DNA of 32,758 bases, taken from positions 1-32,758 of the forward strand of contig JABXII010000034.1 of the NCBI GenBank assembly GCA_013373175.1. Direction: 5' to 3'. Position numbers and translations under genes: made by a program. The notes beneath the pieces are model-generated. The model was not told the DNA's origin, did no database searches, and saw nothing but the letters and a program-made list of their open reading frames with translations. This stretch comes from Campylobacteraceae bacterium. GTDB taxonomy: Bacteria > Campylobacterota > Campylobacteria > Campylobacterales > Arcobacteraceae. Below, piece by piece: positions 16,343 through 26,365 of this stretch; within the stretch, counting starts at the first letter, position 1; each line of letters starts with the position of its first letter.

Positions 16343-16849
16343 ATGGGAATTAAAATTGTAGAAAGACACGGAAAGTCTCTAAAAGATAAATTATACATCC
16401 CAGCTATTATGGGTGGTATGAAGACTACTTTTAGACACTTTAAAGAAAATTTGAGCGATGTTTCAAATCTTAAAACAATGCAGTACCCTGAAGTTCAACC
16501 TGATGATATCACTGATAGATACAGAGGAGTTCATAGGCTAACTAAATGGGCTGACGAAAGTGAAAAGTGCGTTGCTTGTTATATGTGTGCTACTGCTTGT
16601 CCTGCTCAATGTATTTTTATTGATGCAGAAGAAAGATTTGATGGTAAAGCTGAAAAAAGACCAAAAGAATTCAAAATTGACCTTCTAGAGTGTGTATACT
16701 GTGGATACTGTGTAGAAGCTTGTCCTTGTGATGCTATTAGAATGGATACTGGAATCTTTAGTTTTACAGGTGATAAAAGAGAAGATTTCGTTGTTGATAA
16801 AAATTACCTAATGAGCAATGAAAGATCAAAGGATTTTGATGATGAGTGA
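16343..16849 (+). CDS. nuoI: NADH-quinone oxidoreductase subunit I
   Basis: A 168-residue ferredoxin-like subunit with two [4Fe-4S] clusters (N6a and N6b). Ligand sets are Cys76, 79, 82 with Cys127, and Cys117, 120, 123 with Cys86, in the two motifs CVACYMCATAC and CVYCGYCVEAC. It passes electrons from NuoG towards N2 in NuoB. An N-terminal amphipathic region of about 50 residues anchors it to the membrane arm in the family. A ribosome site (AGGAAG) lies just ahead. Its last bases overlap the start of nuoJ. Confidence 0.96.
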   Translation: MGIKIVERHGKSLKDKLYIPAIMGGMKTTFRHFKENLSDVSNLKTMQYPEVQPDDITDRYRGVHRLTKWADESEKCVACYMCATACPAQCIFIDAEERFDGKAEKRPKEFKIDLLECVYCGYCVEACPCDAIRMDTGIFSFTGDKREDFVVDKNYLMSNERSKDFDDE

Positions 16850-17360
16850 TTTAATATTTGTAGCACTTAGTATTTTTGCTGTTGTTGGTGCTCTAATGAT
16901 GCTATTCTTTAGAAAACCAATGTACTCAGCACTTGGTCTATTAGTATCAATTTTGGCTGTAGCTGGTCTGTTTGCACTGTTAAATGCAACTTTCCTTTTT
17001 ATGGTACAAATTATTGTTTATGCTGGTGCAATTATGACATTAATTTTATTCTTACTTATGTTTCTTAACATTAAAGATGAACATCTTCCAAAAGAACCTA
17101 AGAAGTATCTTTTAATTGGAATTGGTGCAGCAATAATGATTCCTTTTAATGTTGTTATTTTAAAAGCAGTATCAAAGCTTCCAGAAGCTGATATGAATAT
17201 TGTTGCAGGTAGTACTTTTGGTGACATTAAACCAGTTGGTGCTTTATTATATAATGATTGGATTATAGCATTCGAATTAATTTCGATTCTTCTATTAGTT
17301 GCGCTTGTTGGTTCAATTGTTTTAGCAAAAAGAAAAAAATCTACTAAGGAGAATGCATGA
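16842..17360 (+). CDS. nuoJ: NADH-quinone oxidoreductase subunit J
   Basis: A membrane subunit of about 172 residues with five predicted helices. The family helix FMVQIIVYAGAIMTLILFLLM, broken by the pi-bulge segment VYAGAIM, is present. I chose the ATG at 16842 (MSDLIFVALS) because AAAGGA lies 8 bases before it; the ATG at 16839 is almost as good, and the longer reading from 16818 would add seven polar residues before the first helix and lacks a ribosome site. It overlaps nuoI by 8 bases and nuoK by 4. Confidence 0.92.
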   Translation: MSDLIFVALSIFAVVGALMMLFFRKPMYSALGLLVSILAVAGLFALLNATFLFMVQIIVYAGAIMTLILFLLMFLNIKDEHLPKEPKKYLLIGIGAAIMIPFNVVILKAVSKLPEADMNIVAGSTFGDIKPVGALLYNDWIIAFELISILLLVALVGSIVLAKRKKSTKENA

Positions 17361-17671
17361 TTAGTTTAACATCTTATGCTTTTGTCTCTATGATTCTTTT
17401 TTCTATTGGTGTTATAGGTGTAATCGCTAGAAGAAATATATTTGTTATATATATGTCAATAGAACTTATGTTAAATGGAATTGCACTTTTCCTTATAACA
17501 TTTGCAAGATATCATTTTAATATGGACCCACAAATTATTACAGTTATGGTTATCTCAATTGCAGCAGCAGAAGCAGCAATTTTCTTATCTGTAATCATTT
17601 TATTATTTAGAACTAAAAAATCTCTAGATACTGATATCTTTACAACACTAACACAAGGAGAGAAGTCATGA
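17357..17671 (+). CDS. nuoK: NADH-quinone oxidoreductase subunit K
   Basis: A 104-residue MrpC-like membrane subunit with three helices (about 4-24, 28-50, 60-84). The two intramembrane Glu residues of the family are visible, one in MSIELMLNG and one in AAAEAAIFLSV. It links the quinone module to the antiporter-like subunits. AAGGAG lies just upstream; the gene overlaps nuoJ (ATGA) and nuoL. Confidence 0.95.
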   Translation: MISLTSYAFVSMILFSIGVIGVIARRNIFVIYMSIELMLNGIALFLITFARYHFNMDPQIITVMVISIAAAEAAIFLSVIILLFRTKKSLDTDIFTTLTQGEKS

Positions 17672-19557
17672 TGGATACTTCACTGTTAGTTTGGATTATT
17701 ATTGCTCCACTTTTAGGTGCGATATTAAATGGTGGATTATATTTTTACCACGTAAAAAGAAAACCAGTATCTGAAACACTATTTTCTGTAATTGGTACAG
17801 GTACACCACTTATTGCATTTTTAATTACACTAAGTCTATTCTTAGACATGGTAGATGGTGGAGTAACATTTAAACAACAACTATTTACTTGGGTAAATAT
17901 TGGTGATTTAAATATTACTATGGCATTCTTAGGTGATAACCTAGCTATCTTTATGTCAATGTTTGTAACTTTTGTTGGATGGTTAATTCACATCTATGCA
18001 ATTGGTTATATGACAGGTGATAATGGTTTTGGTAAATTCTTTGCTTACTTCAACCTTTTCTTAGCATCGATGTTAATTTTAGTACTTGCAGATAACCCAG
18101 TTATTCTTTTCATTGGATGGGAAGGTGTTGGAGTTTGTTCATACTTACTAATTGCATTCTATTATGGTGATAAAGAAAATGTTATCGCTGGTAATAAAGC
18201 ATTTATTGCAAATAGAGTTGGTGACTTTGGTTTTCTTTTAGGTATTGTTACACTATTCTTTGCACTAGGTCAAGTTGATTTAAGCTTCTCTTCACTTGAA
18301 GCTAATATTTCAAATGCTTCAACTGGTTTATTAGCCTTATCAGGATTCTTACTATTTGTTGGTGCTATGGGTAAATCAGCTCAGGTTCCTTTATATGTAT
18401 GGCTTCCAGATGCAATGGCAGGACCGACTCCAATTTCAGCACTTATTCACGCAGCTACAATGGTAACAGCTGGTGTATATATGGTTGCAAGATTTCATTT
18501 CTTATACGCAAGTGTTGAAGAAATTGGTATCTTTATTGCTTATATTGGTGCATTTTCTGCATTATTTGCAGCAGTTATCGCAACAAGACAACAAGATATT
18601 AAAAAGATACTTGCATACTCAACTATGTCTCAATTAGGATATATGTTTATTGCTGTAGGACTTGGGTTTTATAGTTCAGGTTTATTTCACGTATTTACAC
18701 ATGCATTCTTTAAAGCAATGTTATTCATGGGTGCTGGTGGTATAATTATTGCTCTACACCATGAACAAAATATCTTTAAAATTGCGCAACATAGAGCACA
18801 ACTTCCAATTATTAAATTTACTTTCTTAATTGGTGTTATTGCAATTTCAGGTATTCCACCATTTTCAGGTTTCTTCTCTAAAGATGCTATTTTAGCATCA
18901 GCTTTCCAAGAGGGACAATATTTAATCTGGGGAATTGGAATGTTTACAGCATTCTTAACAGCATTCTATATGTTTAGACTTTATTTTATTGTATTCGTTG
19001 CACCAAATAAAGAGACTGTGCCATATGTTTATACATCAAAAACAATTACTTTCCCACTTATGATTTTAGCAGTTGGAGCGGTATTTGCAGGGTTCTTAAA
19101 CTTCCCAGCTATTTTTGGTGGTTCTAATTTAGTTGACAATTGGTTAGCACAAACTAACTCTATAAAAATTCATATGTCTCATTCAACTGAGTACATATTA
19201 ATGGCTGCATCTATTTTAGTGGCAGCAGCAGGTATTTTTGTTGCATATAAGAAATACGCAAACTTTGATGTTTACAAACCAGAAGATGAAAAAGGTATTA
19301 TTGCTAACAAATTCTATGTAGATGAATTCTATGACATAGTATTTGTTCAATTCTCTAAAAAAATCTCTTCATTTATTGATAAAATCTTAGATACTAAAAT
19401 TATTGATGGATTTATCATGTCAACTTGTGAACAGTTTGTTGAGTTTGGTAAAAAAGTTGCAACTATTCAAAATGCTAATGTAAGATTTTATGCTGCGTTC
19501 ATGCTTGTAGGTATGAGTGCTGTGTTTATCTATTTATATATTTCTTTAGGATTGTAA
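17668..19557 (+). CDS. nuoL: NADH-quinone oxidoreductase subunit L
   Basis: The 629-residue distal antiporter-like proton-pumping subunit, of usual length. The key charged residues are present: Glu152 in IGWEGVGVCSYLL and Lys236 in GAMGKSAQVPLYVWLPDAM, and the segment AGPTPISALIHAATMV is conserved. The C-terminal third has the long amphipathic stretch and terminal helix (about 610-628) that in the family run along the membrane arm. AGGAG lies 7 bases ahead of the first of two adjacent ATG codons. Confidence 0.96.
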   Translation: MMDTSLLVWIIIAPLLGAILNGGLYFYHVKRKPVSETLFSVIGTGTPLIAFLITLSLFLDMVDGGVTFKQQLFTWVNIGDLNITMAFLGDNLAIFMSMFVTFVGWLIHIYAIGYMTGDNGFGKFFAYFNLFLASMLILVLADNPVILFIGWEGVGVCSYLLIAFYYGDKENVIAGNKAFIANRVGDFGFLLGIVTLFFALGQVDLSFSSLEANISNASTGLLALSGFLLFVGAMGKSAQVPLYVWLPDAMAGPTPISALIHAATMVTAGVYMVARFHFLYASVEEIGIFIAYIGAFSALFAAVIATRQQDIKKILAYSTMSQLGYMFIAVGLGFYSSGLFHVFTHAFFKAMLFMGAGGIIIALHHEQNIFKIAQHRAQLPIIKFTFLIGVIAISGIPPFSGFFSKDAILASAFQEGQYLIWGIGMFTAFLTAFYMFRLYFIVFVAPNKETVPYVYTSKTITFPLMILAVGAVFAGFLNFPAIFGGSNLVDNWLAQTNSIKIHMSHSTEYILMAASILVAAAGIFVAYKKYANFDVYKPEDEKGIIANKFYVDEFYDIVFVQFSKKISSFIDKILDTKIIDGFIMSTCEQFVEFGKKVATIQNANVRFYAAFMLVGMSAVFIYLYISLGL

Positions 19558-19558
19558 T

Positions 19559-21040
19559 ATGAGTGCAGATATTTTATCGTTTATTATATTTTTACCAGCA
19601 GTAGTAGCATTTGGTTTAATGATTACTACTAAGCATGTAGAAACAGTTAGAAACATTGCATTTTTAACAACAACAGTTATCTTAGCACTTGTATTAAAAC
19701 TTTATATTGAGTTTGAACCAAGTGCAGGTATGCAGTTCGTTACAAATGTTCCATGGATTTCATCTTATGGTATTAACTACTACATTGGTGTTGATGGTTT
19801 CTCTTTAACTATTTTAATGATGATTGCTATTTTAATCCCTACAGCATATCTTCTTTTATGGGAAGGTAGAACTAAAGGTTACTGGATTAATATGTTATTA
19901 GTGCAAGCTGGTGTTACAGGTTCACTTTTAGCATTAGATGTAATTTTATTCTACTTCTTCTGGGAAGTTATGTTATTACCAGTATTCTTAATGATTGGTA
20001 TTTATGGATTTGGAGATAAAGTATTCACAACTATTAAAGTAACAGTATATACAATGCTTGGTTCACTTTTAATGTTTGTTGCTATGCTTTATTTAGGAGT
20101 TACATATCACGCTGAGTTTGGAACTTGGTCATTCCAATATGATAGTTTAACTCAAATTACATCATTATCATATAACGAAAAGATTTGGTTATTTTTAGCA
20201 TTCCTTTCTGCGTTTGCTATTAAGATTCCTATTTTCCCATTACATACATGGATTATGGAAACATATAAAAATGCTCCAACTGGTGCAGTATTCTTATTAT
20301 CATCAATCATGGCAAAACTAGGTGTTTATGCAATCGTTAGATTCTTAATTCCTATTTTCCCAGAAGTTTATGTTGAGTTCTCTTCATGGTTTGTATTTAT
20401 TGGATTATTTGGTCTTGTTTACTTTGGTATTGCTGCACTTATGCAAGATGACATTAAAAGAATGTTTGCTTATTCTTCTGCATCGCACTTAAGTTTCATT
20501 GCAGCAGGTATCTTCTCATTAAATGAATTTGGTATCAATGGAGCTTTATATTTAATTATTGCTCACGCAATTGCAACAGGTGCATTATTCTTACTTGTTG
20601 GAATTATTCATGATGAAACAGGATATAAAACAATCAAAGATTTAGGTGGATTAGCAAAACAATCTCCAATCTTTACTACAATTTTTGCAATTATGTTATT
20701 TGCAAATGTAGGACTTCCTGGAACTAATGGTTTCGTATCAGAATTATTAATTATCTTTGGTATTTATGAGTTCAATCATACACTAGGATATATTTCAGCT
20801 CTTACTGTTATTATTGGTGCTTCATATATGTTATGGATGTTCCAAAGAGCAATATTACAAGATAGAGAAGGTGAAGCTCTTAAATTTAGAGATTTAAAAA
20901 TCAAAGAGATTGTTGGTTTAGCTCCATGGGTTATTCTTGTATTCTTAATGGGTATTTACCCAGATATTTTCATTGATAAGTTTGAGCCAACTGTAACTCA
21001 CTACTTAAATGACATTTTACATATTGGAGCAGCAAAATGA
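19559..21040 (+). CDS. nuoM: NADH-quinone oxidoreductase subunit M
   Basis: A 493-residue antiporter-like proton-pumping subunit with about 14 helices. Conserved charged residues are Glu136 in [17 protein letters not shown], Lys222 in [13 protein letters not shown] and Lys253 in [10 protein letters not shown]. Length is normal. It starts one base after the nuoL stop and overlaps nuoN by four bases. Confidence 0.96.
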   Translation: MSADILSFIIFLPAVVAFGLMITTKHVETVRNIAFLTTTVILALVLKLYIEFEPSAGMQFVTNVPWISSYGINYYIGVDGFSLTILMMIAILIPTAYLLLWEGRTKGYWINMLLVQAGVTGSLLALDVILFYFFWEVMLLPVFLMIGIYGFGDKVFTTIKVTVYTMLGSLLMFVAMLYLGVTYHAEFGTWSFQYDSLTQITSLSYNEKIWLFLAFLSAFAIKIPIFPLHTWIMETYKNAPTGAVFLLSSIMAKLGVYAIVRFLIPIFPEVYVEFSSWFVFIGLFGLVYFGIAALMQDDIKRMFAYSSASHLSFIAAGIFSLNEFGINGALYLIIAHAIATGALFLLVGIIHDETGYKTIKDLGGLAKQSPIFTTIFAIMLFANVGLPGTNGFVSELLIIFGIYEFNHTLGYISALTVIIGASYMLWMFQRAILQDREGEALKFRDLKIKEIVGLAPWVILVFLMGIYPDIFIDKFEPTVTHYLNDILHIGAAK

Positions 21041-22545
21041 ATGAATTAATACACATATTACCAGTTTCATTAATTTTACTATCAGCTGTTGGCTTAATGT
21101 TTATGAGTATGTACGAAGAAAAATTCAATACGAAACAATATATTACTGTTTCGTCTGTATTATTAGTACTTGCTTTAATTTTATCGTTTATTCCTATTGG
21201 GGAATCATATGCTGTTAGACCATTCAATAACGTTTTTAATGATGTTTTAATTTTTGACTCGTTCTCAAACTTCTTTAACATCTTACTTATTTTAGGTACT
21301 TTATTAACACTGTTAATTGGAGAAAACTATTTCAGATCAAAAGAATATTTTAGAGGTGAGTTCTTCTCAATTTTATTATTTGCTCTATTTGGAATGATGT
21401 TATTAGCAAATGCAAACGAACTTGTAACTGCATTTATTGCACTTGAAATTGCTTCATTTGCTGTATATGTTATGGTTGGTTATAACAGTGAAGACAGTAA
21501 AAGAGTTGAAGCAATTTTCAAATACTTAGTATTAGGTTCTTTTATTGGAGCATTTTACCTTTTAGGTGTTGTTTTAGTTTATGGTGCAACTGCAACTACA
21601 AACTTAACAGAAATTGCTTCATATATTTCGACTCATTCAAATGAAGATATGGCTTTATTATACATTGGATTAACGCTAATTTTATTTACATTCCTATTTA
21701 AAATTGCAGCATTCCCATTCCAATCTTGGGTACTAGATGTATATAGAGGTGCTCCAATGATTATTACTGCATATATGGCATCTACATTTAAAATTGCTAT
21801 ATTCTCTTTCTTCTTAAGAGCAGTATTACAAGATATTTCACCAATGATTGACTTCTGGGATTCAATCATGTATGTTATTATTATCTTTACTCTTATCTTT
21901 GGTACATGGCTTGCTATTACACAAAAAATTGTTAAAAGAATGCTTGCTGCATCTTCAATTGTACATACAGGTTATTTATTATTAGCATTTATATCTCTTG
22001 GACAAAATATTCATGCAGCATATGCAACAGTATTCTACTTAATTGCATATTTATTATCTGCACTTGGATCATTTGGTATCATTTCACATATTATCTCTGA
22101 AACTAAAGTAAGAGTTACATATGATGACTTCAAAGGTTTAGCTAAAGAAAGACCATATTTAGCAGCAATGATGACTATTTTCTTATTCTCACTTGCTGGT
22201 ATTCCTTCAACAATTGGTTTCATCGGTAAATTCTATGTATTTACTGAAGCAATTAATTCAGGATATATTTTATTAGCAGTATTAGCAATTGTTGCTACAT
22301 TTGTTTCAGTATACTACTACTTCAAACTTATAGCAATGATGTACTTCTACCCTACTAAAGAAGAATGTTTAGACAATGACTTCAATGATAAAAGAGTATC
22401 TACTTATGCAATTGCATTCTTAGCTATTATTACAGTTGCAGGTGGTATTGGTTCTGCTATTGTATTCTTTATTCCAGCATTGAATATTGATACACTGATT
22501 GAATTAACACAAATTGCTATTCAATCATTATTTATAAAATCATGA
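21037..22545 (+). CDS. nuoN: NADH-quinone oxidoreductase subunit N
   Basis: The 502-residue antiporter-like subunit nearest the quinone module. Visible family residues are Glu137 in [16 protein letters not shown], Lys222 in [17 protein letters not shown] and Lys252 in STFKIAIF. It is the last gene of the operon; a strong terminator begins about 63 bases after its stop codon. Confidence 0.95.
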   Translation: MNELIHILPVSLILLSAVGLMFMSMYEEKFNTKQYITVSSVLLVLALILSFIPIGESYAVRPFNNVFNDVLIFDSFSNFFNILLILGTLLTLLIGENYFRSKEYFRGEFFSILLFALFGMMLLANANELVTAFIALEIASFAVYVMVGYNSEDSKRVEAIFKYLVLGSFIGAFYLLGVVLVYGATATTNLTEIASYISTHSNEDMALLYIGLTLILFTFLFKIAAFPFQSWVLDVYRGAPMIITAYMASTFKIAIFSFFLRAVLQDISPMIDFWDSIMYVIIIFTLIFGTWLAITQKIVKRMLAASSIVHTGYLLLAFISLGQNIHAAYATVFYLIAYLLSALGSFGIISHIISETKVRVTYDDFKGLAKERPYLAAMMTIFLFSLAGIPSTIGFIGKFYVFTEAINSGYILLAVLAIVATFVSVYYYFKLIAMMYFYPTKEECLDNDFNDKRVSTYAIAFLAIITVAGGIGSAIVFFIPALNIDTLIELTQIAIQSLFIKS

Positions 22546-22608
22546 TGTGTTAATATGTAACATACTCGTATGATTTTTTAAAATTATACTTCTTCAAACA
22601 AAAAAAAG

Positions 22609-22634
22609 AAAAGCCCTAGAAATAGGGCTTTTTT
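22609..22634 (+). terminator. Intrinsic terminator of the nuo operon
   Basis: A perfect 10-bp stem (AAAAGCCCTA with TAGGGCTTTT) with a GAAA tetraloop, ending in a T-run and preceded by an A-run. It is the most GC-rich hairpin in the gap and cleanly separates nuo from frd; the A-run suggests it may also work on the minus strand. Confidence 0.93.
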
Positions 22635-22641
22635 ATTTCTA

Positions 22642-22670
22642 CAATATATATATTGCACAATAATTGTACA
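22642..22670 (+). promoter_or_regulatory. Two overlapping palindromes upstream of frdCAB
   Basis: CAATATATATATTG (22642-22655) is a perfect 14-bp palindrome, and TGCACAATAATTGTACA (22654-22670) is a 17-bp palindrome with one mismatch pair. They lie about 50-75 bases upstream of the frd -10 box. Their place and symmetry suit dimeric regulator binding. Neither matches the FNR consensus (TTGAT-N4-ATCAA), so the regulator is unknown; AT-rich DNA also yields such palindromes by chance. Confidence 0.4.
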
Positions 22671-22716
22671 TTGCATACTATTAGCCTATAGCCCACTATA
22701 AGGACATTTTCGCTAT

Positions 22717-22722
22717 TATAAT
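22717..22722 (+). promoter_or_regulatory. -10 box of the frdCAB promoter
   Basis: TATAAT, 39 bases before the frdC start codon, without a clear -35 box. The predicted leader of about 32 bases ends with the AAGGA ribosome site. Confidence 0.6.
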
Positions 22723-22761
22723 GCTATTCATGTAAATCAAAATCACTAGAAAGGATGTCAA

Positions 22762-23550
22762 ATGAGTGACCTAATAGAAGGTTATTTAGGGAAGACTGTA
22801 GAGAGAAAAAAGAGTAGAGTTCCAGCGAAACTTGACTATGTTCAAAGTGCCACTGGATTATTTCTAGGTCTTTTTATGTGGGGACATATGTTTATGGTGT
22901 CTTCAATTCTAATAAGTAAAGACTTTATGTATGCAGTGACAAAATTTTTTGAAGCTAGTTTCATATTCGATGGAGGTAATCCATTAGTAGTTTCACTTGT
23001 TGCCTTAGTAATATTTATTGTATTTATTACACACGCTGCTTTAGGTATGAGAAAGTTACCTGGTAACTTTAAACAATATCAAGTTATGAAAGCTCATGCT
23101 AATAGCATGGATCATGAAGATACTAAACTTTGGTTTATCCAAGCATTTACTGGTTTTGCTATGTTCTTCTTAGGTTCAGTACATATATATATTATTATGA
23201 CTCAATCAGATGCAATTGGACCATATGCAAGTTCAGATAGAGTTTGGTCTAACTGGATGTGGCCTTTATATCTTCTGTTATTATTAGCAGTAGAATTCCA
23301 TGGTACTATTGGACTATACAGACTAGCTGTTAAATGGGGATGGTTTGACGGAAAAGATCCAAAAGCAACAAGAAAAAGATTAAAATTATGGAAAAAATCT
23401 TTAACTTGGTTCTTCCTAATTTTAGGTTTTGCTACATTAGCTGCTTATATGAAAATAGGTTATGAAAATGCGCAAGCTGGAAAAGTTGGAGAAAGATATG
23501 TTCCAACTGCACAAGTTATGCAATTAGATAATACAGGGAGGCTAGCATAA
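22762..23550 (+). CDS. frdC: Fumarate reductase, di-haem cytochrome b membrane subunit
   Basis: A 262-residue, five-helix cytochrome b that anchors FrdAB and oxidises menaquinol. The four axial His ligands of the two haems appear at 42, 91, 141 and 180, each exactly two less than in Wolinella succinogenes FrdC (44, 93, 143, 182). Glu64 matches Wolinella E66, needed for menaquinol oxidation, and Glu178 matches E180 of the proposed transmembrane E-pathway. The soluble C-terminus (about 235-262) is of ordinary length for this type. It leads the frdCAB operon with an AAGGA ribosome site. It could also support succinate oxidation in the reverse direction. Confidence 0.95.
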   Translation: MSDLIEGYLGKTVERKKSRVPAKLDYVQSATGLFLGLFMWGHMFMVSSILISKDFMYAVTKFFEASFIFDGGNPLVVSLVALVIFIVFITHAALGMRKLPGNFKQYQVMKAHANSMDHEDTKLWFIQAFTGFAMFFLGSVHIYIIMTQSDAIGPYASSDRVWSNWMWPLYLLLLLAVEFHGTIGLYRLAVKWGWFDGKDPKATRKRLKLWKKSLTWFFLILGFATLAAYMKIGYENAQAGKVGERYVPTAQVMQLDNTGRLA

Positions 23551-23551
23551 T

Positions 23552-25537
23552 ATGAAAATTAATTACTGTGATTCATTAGTTATTGGTGGAGGATTAGCTG
23601 GGCTTAGAGCTGCTGTTGCTGCACAAAAAAAGGGGTTAAACGCAATCGTTTTATCACTTGTTCCTGTAAAAAGATCTCATAGTGCTGCTGCTCAAGGTGG
23701 TATGCAAGCTTCTTTAGGTAACTCAAAGATGTCTGATGGAGATAATGAGGATTTACACTTTGCAGATACTGTAAAAGGTTCTGACTGGGGATGTGATCAA
23801 GAAGTTGCAAGAATGTTCGTACATACTGCACCAAAAGCTATTAGAGAATTAGCTTCATGGGGTGTGCCTTGGTCTAGAGTTAAGGCTGGTTCAAGAGAAG
23901 CAATTATTAATGCTAAAAAAACAACTATTACTGAAGAAGAAGAAAGACATGGATTAATCCACTCAAGAGACTTTGGTGGTACTAAAAAATGGAGAACATG
24001 TTATACAGCTGATGCAACAGGACATACAATGTTATTTGGTGTTGCAAATGAAGCTTTAAAACATGATGTTGATATTAGAGATAGAAAAGAAGCACTTTCA
24101 TTAATCCACGAAGATGGTAGATGTTATGGTGCGGTAGTTAGAGATTTAATTACTGGAGAATTAGAAGCTTATGTTGCAAAGGGAACTTGTATTGCAACTG
24201 GTGGATATGGTAGAGTATTTAAACAAACTACAAATGCAGTTATTTGTGAAGGTACTGGTGCAGCTATTGCTCTTGAAACTGGTATTGCAACTTTATCTAA
24301 TATGGAAGCAGTACAATTCCACCCAACACCAATTGTTCCATCTGGTATTTTATTAACAGAAGGTTGTAGAGGTGATGGTGGTATCTTAAGAGATGTTGAT
24401 GGTCACAGATTTATGCCTGATTATGAACCAGAAAAGAAAGAGCTTGCTTCAAGAGACGTTGTTTCTAGAAGAATGATTGAACACATTAGAAATGGTAAAG
24501 GTGTTCCTTCTCCATATGGTTATCACGTATGGTTAGATATTTCTATTTTAGGTAGAGAGCATATTGAAAGAAACTTAAGAGATGTACAAGAAATTTGTCA
24601 AATCTTTAATGGTATAGATCCAGCTGACGAAGGTCCAAAAGGTTGGGCTCCAGTACTTCCAATGCAACACTACTCTATGGGTGGTATTAGAACTAAACCA
24701 ACTGGTGAGTCAACTAGATTATCTGGTTTATTTGCTTGTGGTGAAGCTGCTTGTTGGGATATGCATGGATTCAACAGACTTGGAGGAAACTCAGTTTCTG
24801 AAACTGTTGTTGCAGGTATGATTATTGGTAACTACTTTGCTGATTATTGTTTAGAAAATGATGTAACAATTCCTACAGCTACTGTTCAAAAATTTGTTGA
24901 TGAGCAAGATGCTTACTTAGATGAACTTTTATCATACAATGGTAGCGAAGATATTTTCAGAATCAAAAATAGAATGCAAAGATTAATGGATGAAAAAGTA
25001 GGTATCTTTAGATCTGGAGAGCCTTTAGCAGAAGCTGTTGAAGAATTAAAAGAACTATTAGTTAAAACTAAACAAATCACTGTTAAATCTAAAGAAAGAG
25101 CTGGTAACCCAGAACTTGAAGAAGCATACAGAGTTCCAAAAATGCTAAAAGTTGCACTTTGTGTTGCTAAAGGTGCAAGAGACAGAACTGAATCAAGAGG
25201 TGCACACTATAGAGAAGATTATCTAAAAAGAGATGATGCAAACTGGTTAAATAGAACACTATGTTCTTGGCCAAATAAAGATGATCTTGAACCAACAGTT
25301 GAATATGCTGACTTAGATATTATGAAAATGGAAATGCCTCCTGCATTTAGAGGATATGGTGCGAAGGGTATGATTATTGAAAATGAACTAAGTGCTAAAA
25401 GACAAGATGAAGTTGATTCAGTAACTGAAAAAATGCAAGCTGAAGGTAAAGATAGACATGAAATTCAAGACGCATTAATGCCATTTGAATTACCTATGAA
25501 CTATAAAGAGAAAAACGAAAGATTAGGAGATAAATAA
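23552..25537 (+). CDS. frdA: Fumarate reductase flavoprotein subunit
   Basis: The 661-residue catalytic subunit that reduces fumarate to succinate in the cytoplasm. The FAD fold begins at [10 protein letters not shown] (12-21), and the covalent flavin is expected on His43 in SHSAAAQGG. Active-site residues match Wolinella FrdA: His257 (QFHPTP) and Arg301 (SRDVVSRR) at the same numbers, and His373 and Arg409 for its H369 and R404. Length is close to Wolinella's 656. It follows frdC by one base, has GGGAGG upstream and overlaps frdB by one base. Succinate dehydrogenases share most of these motifs; the di-haem FrdC partner is what identifies the type. Confidence 0.95.
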   Translation: MKINYCDSLVIGGGLAGLRAAVAAQKKGLNAIVLSLVPVKRSHSAAAQGGMQASLGNSKMSDGDNEDLHFADTVKGSDWGCDQEVARMFVHTAPKAIRELASWGVPWSRVKAGSREAIINAKKTTITEEEERHGLIHSRDFGGTKKWRTCYTADATGHTMLFGVANEALKHDVDIRDRKEALSLIHEDGRCYGAVVRDLITGELEAYVAKGTCIATGGYGRVFKQTTNAVICEGTGAAIALETGIATLSNMEAVQFHPTPIVPSGILLTEGCRGDGGILRDVDGHRFMPDYEPEKKELASRDVVSRRMIEHIRNGKGVPSPYGYHVWLDISILGREHIERNLRDVQEICQIFNGIDPADEGPKGWAPVLPMQHYSMGGIRTKPTGESTRLSGLFACGEAACWDMHGFNRLGGNSVSETVVAGMIIGNYFADYCLENDVTIPTATVQKFVDEQDAYLDELLSYNGSEDIFRIKNRMQRLMDEKVGIFRSGEPLAEAVEELKELLVKTKQITVKSKERAGNPELEEAYRVPKMLKVALCVAKGARDRTESRGAHYREDYLKRDDANWLNRTLCSWPNKDDLEPTVEYADLDIMKMEMPPAFRGYGAKGMIIENELSAKRQDEVDSVTEKMQAEGKDRHEIQDALMPFELPMNYKEKNERLGDK

Positions 25538-26271
25538 TGAGCGTTGAAAAAGGTAGAGAAATAACTATATCAGTTCTTAAATTTAATCCAAGAAGTAAGG
25601 TTTCTAAACCTCACTTCGTTGATTTTAAATTAGAAGAGACTCCAGGGATGACTCTTTTTATTGCTCTTACTAAAATTAGAGAAGAGCTTGACCCAGATTT
25701 ATCTTTTGACTTCGTATGTAGAGCTGGTATTTGTGGTTCTTGTGGTATGGTAGTTAATGGGAAACCTGCACTTGCTTGTAGAACACTTACTGCAAATTAT
25801 CCAGAAGGTACATTAAAATTAATGCCTATGCCAGCATTCGAACTTATTAAAGATTTATCAGTTAATACTGGTAAATGGATGGATGCAATGTCAAAAAGAG
25901 TTCAATCTTGGATTGTAGACAACGGTGAAGAAGTTGATATTTCAAAAATGGAAGAAAGAATTGACCCAGAAGTAGCAAATGATACTTTCGAACTTGATAG
26001 ATGTATTGAGTGCGGAATTTGTGTTGCTTCTTGTGGTACTATGCTTATGAGACCAAATTTTGTTGGACCTGTAGGACTAAACAGAATTGCTAGATTTGAA
26101 GTTGACCCTCACGATAAAAGAACTGCTGATGACTTCTATGAGTTAGTAGGTGATGATGATGGTATCTTTGGTTGTATGTCATTAATGGCTTGTGAAGACC
26201 ACTGTCCAAAACATTTACCACTACAAAACAAAATTGCTTACTTAAGAAGAAAATTAGTAGCACTAAAATAA
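25537..26271 (+). CDS. frdB: Fumarate reductase iron-sulfur subunit
   Basis: A 244-residue electron-transfer subunit between the FrdC haems and FrdA flavin. It has all three cluster sets: [2Fe-2S] on Cys61, 66, 69 and 81; [4Fe-4S] on Cys156, 159, 162 and 223; and [3Fe-4S] on Cys166, 213 and 219. Spacing agrees with the Wolinella protein. It is the last gene of frdCAB, and its stop codon touches the base of a 14-bp terminator stem. Confidence 0.96.
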   Translation: MSVEKGREITISVLKFNPRSKVSKPHFVDFKLEETPGMTLFIALTKIREELDPDLSFDFVCRAGICGSCGMVVNGKPALACRTLTANYPEGTLKLMPMPAFELIKDLSVNTGKWMDAMSKRVQSWIVDNGEEVDISKMEERIDPEVANDTFELDRCIECGICVASCGTMLMRPNFVGPVGLNRIARFEVDPHDKRTADDFYELVGDDDGIFGCMSLMACEDHCPKHLPLQNKIAYLRRKLVALK

Positions 26272-26300
26272 TTAAAAAGAGGAATTTTCCTCTTTTTAAT
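26271..26300 (+). terminator. Intrinsic terminator after frdB
   Basis: A perfect 14-bp inverted repeat (ATTAAAAAGAGGAA with TTCCTCTTTTTAAT) whose first base is the last base of the frdB stop codon. The core GAGGAA/TTCCTC followed by a T-run makes it an effective terminator; its A/T symmetry would let it work in both directions. Confidence 0.9.
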
Positions 26301-26311
26301 GTCACAATATT

Positions 26312-26346
26312 AAAAGTTAATTATTCTTTGGAGTAATTAACTTTTT
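26312..26346 (+). terminator. Second hairpin with T-run, just upstream of the first dynamin-like gene
   Basis: A perfect 12-bp stem (AAAAGTTAATTA at 26312-26323, TAATTAACTTTT at 26334-26345) closes a 10-base loop TTCTTTGGAG, followed at once by a T-run. It ends 8 bases before the AGGAG ribosome site of the next gene. It may be a backup terminator for frd, an attenuator in the dynamin-gene leader, or an operator; the sequence alone does not decide. Confidence 0.55.
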
Positions 26347-26365
26347 ATATTTTAGGAGATAGGCA

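Noticed and set aside
20970-21281. A 103-residue minus-strand reading frame across the nuoM/nuoN junction
   Set aside because: It is antisense to two well-supported, overlapping genes and has no recognisable features or ribosome site.
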